Positions 7,398 through 13,237 of a stretch of DNA of 13,237 bases are shown in pieces. A program made the translations under genes and the position numbers. The notes under the pieces were generated by a model, which was not told the DNA's origin, searched no databases, and saw only the letters and a program-made list of their open reading frames with translations. The DNA comes from an uncultured Bacteroidales bacterium (lineage in GTDB: Bacteria > Bacteroidota > Bacteroidia > Bacteroidales > F082), in assembly GCA_937884015.1 (NCBI GenBank), contig CALGBV010000136.1, positions 1-13,237 of the forward strand, written 5' to 3'. Numbering within the stretch: position 1 is the first letter of the stretch; each line of letters starts with the position of its first letter.

Positions 7398-7447
7398 AAA
7401 GTTAAAATAAGCAGATTAAAACCCGCTTATTTTAACTTCAACGGATA
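7398..7447. repeat. Hairpin repeat, copy 1 (upstream of the ATPase gene)
   Basis: A perfect inverted repeat pairs AAGTTAAAATAAGC (7399-7412) with GCTTATTTTAACTT (7425-7438), a 14-bp stem around a 12-base loop, followed by CAACGGATA. The 50-base block is 48/50 identical to 9121-9170 in the same orientation. It begins 64 bases after the regulator's stop. There is no T-run after the stem, so it is not a standard intrinsic terminator. It lies in a gene-free, AT-rich stretch (7334-7648) that otherwise holds only the third dyad and the ATPase promoter element. Confidence 0.9.
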
Positions 7448-7578
7448 TTTTAATGATAAACAGATTGTTACAAATAAAAAAAATAAGAATACAACCAAAA
7501 AGGAACATCAAACCAATTTGCGTAGAAAAAAACAAGAATAAAAATCACATTAAATCCATTTAATTTATCAAATTATCA

Positions 7579-7612
7579 AAAATAAGAAGATAATAATATG
7601 CTTATTTTAACT
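7579..7612. repeat. Third copy of the dyad, over the ATPase promoter region
   Basis: AAAATAAG (7579-7586) and CTTATTTT (7601-7608) are separated by 14 bases, exactly as in the two flanking 50-base repeats. The right half continues identically as GCTTATTTTAACT (7600-7612). The outer arm and loop sequence are not conserved. It ends 8 bases before the -7-like element of the ATPase gene, which suits an operator. Confidence 0.6.
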
Positions 7613-7619
7613 ATTTTAT

Positions 7620-7627
7620 TATTTTTG
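7620..7627 (+). promoter_or_regulatory. -7 element of the ATPase gene promoter
   Basis: An exact TATTTTTG matches the TAnnTTTG consensus, 21 bases before the ATPase ATG. No TTG is found at the usual -33 distance; the right arm of the third dyad occupies that neighbourhood, so transcription may depend on or be blocked by a protein bound there. Confidence 0.4.
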
Positions 7628-7648
7628 CAGGTCTAATGCATATTAAAA

Positions 7649-9103
7649 ATGGTAGAAATAGGTTATCAGAAAGAGCAGATTATTGAAAGGCTGAAATTCG
7701 ACAATCCTTGGTGGGCTAATGGAAAAATCGACAAGTATTATGATGAAATGCCACGCCGCATGTATCAGGAAAAGTTTCATGCGCTTGTTGCCGACTGGTC
7801 GCTGCACCGTAGCCTAATCCTGATGGGTCCGAGGCGTGTCGGCAAAACCGTACTCATTTTCCATACCATACAGGAATTGATTCTCCAAGGCGTTAATCCT
7901 CAGAAAATCATTTACATATCTATTGAAACACCGATTTACACCAGCAATTCGCTTGAAGAACTTTTCCTATTTTCGCGCGAAGCCTTGTGCAGCGAATCGG
8001 CAGACGGATTTTTCGTGTTTTTTGATGAAATTCAATACCTTAAAGGCTGGGAAATCCACCTCAAATCGCTGACCGACTCCTACCATAATTGCAAATTCAT
8101 CGCATCAGGTTCGGCGGCAGCAGCCTTGAAGCTGAAAAGCATGGAAAGCGGTGCCGGACGGTTCACCGATTTTCAATTGCCGCCACTCACATTTTGCGAA
8201 TACATCCATCTGAAAGGCCTGGACAGCCTCATTGTGCCTCAAACAGGACAAATGCAAGACGTTGAATTTCAATCGTTCGGCACCATCGACATTGATTTGC
8301 TGAACTATCATTTCATTAACTATCTCAATTTCGGCGGCTATCCCGAAGTCGTCTTTTCTGAGCGCATACAATCCAATCCGGCACAATTCATTCGCAGCGA
8401 CATCATCGACAAAGTATTACTCCGAGACCTGCCAAGTCTTTACGGAGTTTCTGATGTTCAAGAACTTAACGCATTTTTCTCCGTCATCGCCTACAATTCT
8501 GGCAACGAATTTTCGCAAGAAAATTTATCCACTTTGTCTGGTGTAAAAAAAGACACCATCAGGAAATACATTGAATACTTAGAAGCCGCATTTTTAGTCA
8601 AAATACTGAACAAAATCGACATCAATGCTAAACATTTTCAGAGAGTTACAAGTTTCAAAATGTATCTGACAAATCCTTCCTTGCGATGCGCCCTATTCAA
8701 GCCATTGCAAGCCACCGACGACAAAATCGGCGAATTGGTCGAAACAGCAGTCCTTTCGCAATTCTTTCCACGAACCGACAGCAGCATTTGTTACGCCAAC
8801 TGGAAAGCCGGAAAAATGTCGGGCGAAGTCGATGTCGTCAGAATGAATCCTGCCACGCAAAAAGTGCTGTGGGCAACGGAAGTGAAATGGTCGAACCGCT
8901 ATTTTGAGCAGTGCAAGGAACTTCATTCGCTACTCAGTTTCATGCAAAAAAACGGTCTCAAGGAAGCCGTCGTTACGAGCATCGACAAAAAAGGCACAAA
9001 ACAAGTCGAAAATTTCACGCTGCATTTCGTGCCAACCGCACTTTACACCTATCATATCGGTTACAACACAATTCACAATATTTACGATATAAACAATTAT
9101 TAA
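7649..9103 (+). CDS. AAA_14/DUF4143 family ATPase
   Basis: This 484-residue cytoplasmic protein has an N-terminal P-loop ATPase domain. Walker A is GPRRVGKT (60-67), Walker B is FFVFFDEIQ (121-129), and FIASGSAAAALK (150-161) is the sensor-like strand. A DUF4143 region follows, with a winged-helix-like part (about 270-320) typical of this family (NLSTLSGVKKDTIRKYIEYL). Near the C-terminus GEVDVV (392-397) and TEVKW (410-414) form an E-x-D ... E-x-K pattern reminiscent of PD-(D/E)XK nuclease folds. The family is widespread and often multicopy in Bacteroidota and its cellular role is unsettled. I therefore make no functional claim beyond ATP binding and possible nucleic-acid interaction. It stands alone, flanked by two hairpin repeats and with a related dyad in its promoter region, which hints at autoregulation or at a transferable unit. 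Confidence 0.9.
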   Translation: MVEIGYQKEQIIERLKFDNPWWANGKIDKYYDEMPRRMYQEKFHALVADWSLHRSLILMGPRRVGKTVLIFHTIQELILQGVNPQKIIYISIETPIYTSNSLEELFLFSREALCSESADGFFVFFDEIQYLKGWEIHLKSLTDSYHNCKFIASGSAAAALKLKSMESGAGRFTDFQLPPLTFCEYIHLKGLDSLIVPQTGQMQDVEFQSFGTIDIDLLNYHFINYLNFGGYPEVVFSERIQSNPAQFIRSDIIDKVLLRDLPSLYGVSDVQELNAFFSVIAYNSGNEFSQENLSTLSGVKKDTIRKYIEYLEAAFLVKILNKIDINAKHFQRVTSFKMYLTNPSLRCALFKPLQATDDKIGELVETAVLSQFFPRTDSSICYANWKAGKMSGEVDVVRMNPATQKVLWATEVKWSNRYFEQCKELHSLLSFMQKNGLKEAVVTSIDKKGTKQVENFTLHFVPTALYTYHIGYNTIHNIYDINNY

Positions 9104-9120
9104 CCAACAAGTTAATTTAC

Positions 9121-9170
9121 AAAGTCAAAATAAGCAGATTCAAACCCGCTTATTTTAACTTCAACGGATA
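9121..9170. repeat. Hairpin repeat, copy 2 (downstream of the ATPase gene)
   Basis: This is the same 50-base block as 7398-7447 with two substitutions. One of them (C at 9126) creates a single mismatch in the 14-bp stem. It begins 17 bases after the ATPase stop and ends 44 bases before the hexosaminidase ATG. Its AAAATAAG (9127-9134) and CTTATTTT (9149-9156) halves again have 14 bases between them. Confidence 0.9.
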
Positions 9171-9214
9171 AAACATTGATATTTAACAAGATACAAAGAT
9201 AAAATAATTTTCCC

Positions 9215-11890
9215 ATGAAAAAAGCATTTCTTATTTTTCTGCTTGCCTTTTGCATGACTTCATTCGCCCAAAACACGCACATTCTTCCTACTCCGCAAAG
9301 CGTGGAATGGCAAGATGGCGATTTCGATTGGAACAAAAGCAACATTGCCTTGGCTTACGACAGGTCAAACAGCGAAATTGATGCCTTGGTAAAGCGATTT
9401 TCAGAAGAAATAAACGCCATCCATCCAACAGAAATGACATGGCAAAAAGGCATCATGAAAGGTCAAGCTTTTATTGAGTTCAGCCTTATCGACCACATCG
9501 AACATCCTGATATTGAGAATGAAGACCAAGCCTATCGTCTGCAAATCAATTCCAATTTCATTCGTTTGGAGGCGACCACAATCACAGGCTTGTTTTATGC
9601 CACACAAAGTCTGAAACAACTCTATCGTTATGAATATTTGGCTTCGAACGACGGCCCCGTCTATCTGCCTTGCATGACCATCACCGACTGGCCGAATTTC
9701 AAGTTACGCGGCTGGCAAGACGACATTTCGCGCGGTCCCATTGTCACGATGGATTACCTCAAACGGCTGATTCCGCAAATGGCGGAGTGCAAAATCAATT
9801 TCTTCAGTCTGTACACGGAGCACACTTTCCGCACCGAAAGTCATCCCGATGTGGCACCGATTGAGGCTTTCACTGCTGATGAAATCAAGAAATTGGAGGC
9901 ATTTTGCAAACCTTATCACATTCAAATCATTGGAAATCAGCAATGTTTCGCCCATTTTGAAGAGATTTTGAAAAATCCGTTTTACGATGACATCGCCGAT
10001 GCTCCCGACAACGTAAATCCCGGCACGGAAAAAACTTACGCATTTTTGGAAGACTTTATTAAAGAAGAAGCAGAAGCCTATTCACACCCGCTTTTCAATA
10101 TCAATTGCGACGAAACCGAGAGCCTCGGCAGCGGGAAAGCCAAAACATACGTCGATTCAATTGGCTCAACGACAGCTTATTACAAGCACATTAACCGCGT
10201 AAACCAAATCGTAAAGAAATACGGCAAACGCGCCATGATGTGGGGCGACATTGCTGACGCTCACCCTGACATTCTGGAAAACCTCGACAAAGACATCATC
10301 CTCATTGCATGGAGCTACGCTGCCCGCGACAGCTTCGATGAATTTTTGGAGCCATACGTTGCATCGGGTCATGAATTCATGGTGGCACCGGGTTGCAGCA
10401 TGTCAGGCTGGGTTTGGCCTTATTACCACGACCTCACCTCCGACATTCCGCATCTCTGCCGCGACGGCTACCGCAAAGGTGCTTTCGGCGTGATGAATAC
10501 AAGCTGGGACGATTTCGGCGAATCGCAAATCAACACGGCACTTTACGGTTTGGCTTTAGGCGCAGAAATGAGTTGGAATCCAATCAAAAACACTGATATA
10601 GAGGAGGCTACAAGCGAAGAAAAAGAACGCAAAATAAGCGAAAACTTCTCCACACATTTCTTCGGTTTTCCAGATGCGCAACTTGAGCATGCTTTAAAAA
10701 CCGTTTCAACATTGTGCGAAATAGAGGACATTGGACGATTTGCCTCCATGACGGAAAAAATGACGCCTTTTTATCCAAGTCAAGTTGGCGATTCCGTTGA
10801 AATGTTTTATAACAATCTGTTAAACAATTGGTTCAACCAAAACAATGCAGACAAAAACATTGAAAAGAAGATTGAAAACGCGCAAAAACATGCCAAATGG
10901 AACGCTGATGTTTTCGACAATGCATTGTATGCCGTCCATCGCATCAAATGGTGCGCCAAGCGGAATATTGCCCGCTGCCAACTTTACAGGACTTATCAGA
11001 ATCCAAATGCAGCGAATATTGCCGAATCGAAACGGCAAATCAACGGACTCATTGACGAACTGCACGCCCTGAAATGCGAATACATCAAGGTTTGGGAAAT
11101 TGAAAGCCGCCCGTATTGGTTAGATATGAATATGCAGAAATATGATGATGTCGCCAAAGAATTGCAGCAACTTGAATATCTGCCATTTATCGAATCAACG
11201 CTTGATAATGAAGCTCAAACCGCCGTCACGCTGCGTACGATTTACAACGGCAAGGAAATTCATTATACCGTTGACGGAAAGAAAGTTACAAAAGATGACC
11301 CTGTTTATCAAGAGCCTATCACAATCACGCAATCCTGCCTTGTGAAAACGAAATGTTTTGATGCGACTGGCAAAGCCGTTGGCAGCGAAAGATATTTCCT
11401 CTATCATAAAGGCATGGGCAAGTTCAAAAGTCTGAACAGCGTAGTCGGCAACTACCGTCCTGAATATTCTGCCGGAGGTGATAATGCTTTGATAGACGGA
11501 AATTTAGGCAGCAACGACTACAAAGACGGACATTGGCAAGGCTTCTACGGCACCGATGCCGACCTTGAGCTAGATTTCGGTCAAAAAGAGAACATCAACA
11601 GCCTGAAAATCGGGTTCATCGTCAATGCAATCGACTGGATTCTGAAGCCCAACGAATTGGAAATCTTCACTTCAAATGACGGCAAAGACTATAAACCCTA
11701 CAAAACTTTCCAAATTCAAACGGAAGTCGAGACAAAAGGCAATTTCACCTTCAGAGAGACTTTTGAAACGCCCAAACTGAACACCCGTTATTTGCGGATT
11801 GTGGTCAAAAACCCAGGACTGATACCCGAAGGTTTGCCCGGGGCAGGTTACGACTCGTGGATTTTCATGGATGAGATTGAAGTGCAGTAA
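9215..11890 (+). CDS. Secreted GH20-type beta-N-acetylhexosaminidase with CHB_HEX_C and F5/8 type C domains
   Basis: This 891-residue protein has a Sec signal peptide (MKKAFLIFLLAFCMTSFA, cleavage about 18). An N-terminal Glyco_hydro_20b-like zincin fold (about 20-160) opens with ILPTPQSVEW. The GH20-like TIM barrel (about 163-460) starts at FKLRGWQDDISRG. The catalytic pair is probably D299-E300 in FNINCDETESLGSG, where classical members have HxGGDE. MMWGDIA (341-347) and the WSY and SW segments are typical barrel strands. A helical segment (about 460-660) follows, then a chitobiase C-terminal/Fn3-associated domain (about 665-735, HYTVDGKKVTKDDPVY) and a discoidin-like F5/8 type C carbohydrate-binding domain (about 742-891). 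It probably removes terminal N-acetylhexosamines from host or microbial glycans in the periplasm or at the surface; the divergent motif leaves substrate and activity open. Its TAA directly abuts the stop of the convergent next gene. Confidence 0.85.
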   Translation: MKKAFLIFLLAFCMTSFAQNTHILPTPQSVEWQDGDFDWNKSNIALAYDRSNSEIDALVKRFSEEINAIHPTEMTWQKGIMKGQAFIEFSLIDHIEHPDIENEDQAYRLQINSNFIRLEATTITGLFYATQSLKQLYRYEYLASNDGPVYLPCMTITDWPNFKLRGWQDDISRGPIVTMDYLKRLIPQMAECKINFFSLYTEHTFRTESHPDVAPIEAFTADEIKKLEAFCKPYHIQIIGNQQCFAHFEEILKNPFYDDIADAPDNVNPGTEKTYAFLEDFIKEEAEAYSHPLFNINCDETESLGSGKAKTYVDSIGSTTAYYKHINRVNQIVKKYGKRAMMWGDIADAHPDILENLDKDIILIAWSYAARDSFDEFLEPYVASGHEFMVAPGCSMSGWVWPYYHDLTSDIPHLCRDGYRKGAFGVMNTSWDDFGESQINTALYGLALGAEMSWNPIKNTDIEEATSEEKERKISENFSTHFFGFPDAQLEHALKTVSTLCEIEDIGRFASMTEKMTPFYPSQVGDSVEMFYNNLLNNWFNQNNADKNIEKKIENAQKHAKWNADVFDNALYAVHRIKWCAKRNIARCQLYRTYQNPNAANIAESKRQINGLIDELHALKCEYIKVWEIESRPYWLDMNMQKYDDVAKELQQLEYLPFIESTLDNEAQTAVTLRTIYNGKEIHYTVDGKKVTKDDPVYQEPITITQSCLVKTKCFDATGKAVGSERYFLYHKGMGKFKSLNSVVGNYRPEYSAGGDNALIDGNLGSNDYKDGHWQGFYGTDADLELDFGQKENINSLKIGFIVNAIDWILKPNELEIFTSNDGKDYKPYKTFQIQTEVETKGNFTFRETFETPKLNTRYLRIVVKNPGLIPEGLPGAGYDSWIFMDEIEVQ

Positions 11891-12886
11891 TCACCGCAAA
11901 TCCAGAAGTTTGCTTTGCAACCTGTTGGATTCAAAGCCATTGCCCGACAAGACCAAGTCAAAAATGACATTGTCTTCTCTTGGCACTCTGATAAAGCACT
12001 CAAATTCACCTTTTTGAGATTCACTCAAAGATTCCAAATCGAAAAACTGCTCGGCAAGAACATCGTTTTGCCAACCTTTCCGATAAGCGATCGCATGCAG
12101 GAACATGCCCGAAGCCATACCCGGACCTTCATTGTCAACCTTGCAGTCGATTTTGAAAACCACGGAATGCTCGTCGTAATCGACGGAATGTAATTCGTAA
12201 GAACGCAAAACGACTTTCGGAGCATAAACCAATGGCAAAACCTTAGCCGTTGAATTTGCATATCGTTTTGGAACATCACCTAATTTCCAGCCCTTGTCGG
12301 TCGTTTCCAAATAATAATAGCGCTCATTATCATATAGATAATAACTTCCTTCAATGGTATTGTCGCCTTTCACCCCCAAAGCCAGATGATTGGGCAACGA
12401 AAGCAAAACCACGCCATAACCCATCTCTCGGAGAATAGCCGCCATGAGAATCGAAGTGTCTTCGCAATCACCGACGCCATCAACCAAGGTCTCGACCGGA
12501 TAACGCACATATTCCTTCTCGCCCTTTGACTTCAAATCGGTGACATATTCCAACGACTGCACAAAAGCCACCACATTATAGACATTATCATAATCGGAAT
12601 AGCCCGATTTTTGTCCTGCTTCACGGAAATTTCTCACTAAATCGCGCAGACATTCGCGGTCGTAATCCGACAAGGTGAAGCCAGCAAAATTATCGCTTTT
12701 ATGAATGCACTGAAGACGATAATGCTCATACAAATCCCTGCTAACGTACAAGTTACACGACCACGAATCGTTCTTGTATTTCCACGAATGTGTAATGTGG
12801 TAATTGCCATTCTCTTCCGTAACGGAATGAGGAAATGCGGCAATGCACACAAACGAAAACAACAAAAACAAAATGGCTCTCTTCAT
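11891..12886 (-). CDS. Exported transglutaminase-like (papain-fold) protein
   Basis: This 331-residue protein has an N-terminal signal peptide (MKRAILFLLFSFVCIAAF). No good lipobox is present, so it is probably periplasmic or secreted. A transglutaminase-like core spans about 85-200. The nucleophile Cys141 is in GVGDCEDTS, His167 in LPNHLALGV, and the acid is Glu194 or Asp197 in YYLETTDKGW, giving the Cys-His-Asp/Glu order of papain-like transglutaminases. Prokaryotic members are often proteases or peptide-processing enzymes rather than crosslinkers. Residues after about 215 look like a beta-sandwich of unknown role. The gene lies 58 bases downstream of the S41 peptidase gene on the same strand, so an operon of two exported proteolytic enzymes is plausible. 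The last base of its stop codon touches the stop of the hexosaminidase gene. Confidence 0.82.
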   Translation of the reverse strand: MKRAILFLLFSFVCIAAFPHSVTEENGNYHITHSWKYKNDSWSCNLYVSRDLYEHYRLQCIHKSDNFAGFTLSDYDRECLRDLVRNFREAGQKSGYSDYDNVYNVVAFVQSLEYVTDLKSKGEKEYVRYPVETLVDGVGDCEDTSILMAAILREMGYGVVLLSLPNHLALGVKGDNTIEGSYYLYDNERYYYLETTDKGWKLGDVPKRYANSTAKVLPLVYAPKVVLRSYELHSVDYDEHSVVFKIDCKVDNEGPGMASGMFLHAIAYRKGWQNDVLAEQFFDLESLSESQKGEFECFIRVPREDNVIFDLVLSGNGFESNRLQSKLLDLR

Positions 12887-12889
12887 GGA

Positions 12890-12907
12890 TCTTCTTTTCC
12901 AAGAAGA
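12890..12907 (-). other. Small hairpin directly before the transglutaminase-like gene
   Basis: TCTTCTT (12890-12896) and AAGAAGA (12901-12907) form a perfect 7-bp stem with a four-base loop. On the mRNA it ends three bases before the start codon. It could influence translation initiation, but a stem this short and A/T-rich may be chance. Confidence 0.3.
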
Positions 12908-12944
12908 AACGCAAGAATTGAGCCAAAATTGTCAATTTGGAGTT

Positions 12945-13237
12945 TTATTTTCCCCAATAATCAGAGCTTTCCAACTCTTTCAGCAATTGTTTCACCGCCG
13001 CTTCAAGTTGTTCGTCAACGCCTTTGGCCATCTTTTCGGGCGTGTTGCGAACTTTAACGTCGGGTTCCAATTGCGTGTTTTCCAAATAATTGCCTTCCTT
13101 TGTACGATAACCGACTACCGGCAAACCGAAATACAAGGACGGATCCTGCAAAGTCTCCCAATTCACGCTCGACATGGTGCCCGGAACCGGCATACCGACC
13201 AGACTGCCCATGTTTTTGTGCTTATAGACCCAAGGCG
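12945..13237 (-). CDS. C-terminal part of a tricorn-like S41 peptidase (5' end outside the window)
   Basis: The reading frame is open from the window edge to TAA at 12945-12947, so the ATG at 13211 is internal. Residues upstream of it continue the domain (PWVYKHKNMGSLVGMPVPGT). The segment LVGMPVPGTMSSVNWETLQD, followed by FGLPVVGY, a YLEN.QLEPDVKV stretch and DEQLEAAVKQLL, is the typical C-terminal end of tricorn protease-like S41 peptidases of Bacteroidota. These are large exported or cytoplasmic serine peptidases with beta-propeller, PDZ and S41 catalytic domains. Only about 96 codons are visible, and the catalytic serine probably lies further upstream. The transglutaminase-like gene follows 58 bases downstream on the same strand. 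Confidence 0.8.
   Translation of the reverse strand, partial: PWVYKHKNMGSLVGMPVPGTMSSVNWETLQDPSLYFGLPVVGYRTKEGNYLENTQLEPDVKVRNTPEKMAKGVDEQLEAAVKQLLKELESSDYWGK

Noticed and set aside
7399..7438. Hairpin copy 1 as an intrinsic terminator of the regulator gene
   Set aside because: The stem is A/T-rich and followed by CAACGG rather than a T-run. The same dyad spacing recurs upstream of a gene, so a binding site or repeat is more likely, though a role in transcript ends cannot be excluded.
8911..9171. Small plus-strand frame extending into hairpin copy 2
   Set aside because: Most of it is an alternative frame of the ATPase gene; the similar translations across the repeats only reflect the repeat itself.
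1..13237. CRISPR array, tRNA, rRNA or transposase
   Set aside because: No regularly spaced repeat array, no cloverleaf or rRNA-like sequence, and no transposase or integrase motif were seen on either strand.

Overview
The window looks like a chromosomal segment of a Bacteroidota bacterium, most likely order Bacteroidales. Four things suggest this: a TonB-dependent receptor paired with a DUF4249 lipoprotein, a Bacteroidota-type XRE/S24 regulator divergent from a DnaE2-like polymerase gene, promoter candidates of the TTG / TAnnTTTG type, and starts without Shine-Dalgarno sequences.

Layout. Bases 1-94 are the tail of a plus-strand gene, probably a 2-oxoacid/indolepyruvate oxidoreductase subunit, followed by an intrinsic terminator at 116-145. 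The rest of the gap to 427 holds an AGATT-rich degenerate repeat with a hairpin. Three minus-strand genes follow, transcribed right to left: a DnaE2/ImuC-like DNA polymerase III alpha homologue (6317-3741), a TonB-dependent receptor (3654-1312) and a DUF4249 lipoprotein (1306-428). The last two are 5 bp apart and form an outer-membrane operon. Divergent from the polymerase gene is a LexA-like XRE/S24 regulator (6524-7333). An AAA/DUF4143 ATPase (7649-9103) is bracketed by two nearly identical 50-bp hairpin repeats. A secreted multidomain GH20-type hexosaminidase (9215-11890) runs convergently, with no intergenic base, into a minus-strand transglutaminase-like exported protein (12886-11891). 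Upstream of that on the same strand is the 3' end of a tricorn-like S41 peptidase gene (from beyond 13237 to 12945).

How the genes relate. The regulator/polymerase pair looks like a reduced SOS mutagenesis cassette. The regulator keeps the Ala-Gly cleavage site and the Ser/Lys dyad of a self-cleaving repressor. The polymerase reads as one open frame but seems to have lost function: the third palm aspartate is Asn, and a large part of the fingers domain appears to be removed in frame. No Y-family polymerase gene is present between or beside them. This is the most unusual point of the window.

The second is a dyad, AAAATAAG-N14-CTTATTTT, that occurs three times around the ATPase gene with exactly the same spacing: upstream, over its promoter region, and just downstream. 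This suggests either a protein-binding operator or the ends of a unit carrying the ATPase. The remaining genes encode envelope and secreted proteins for nutrient uptake, glycan hydrolysis and proteolysis.
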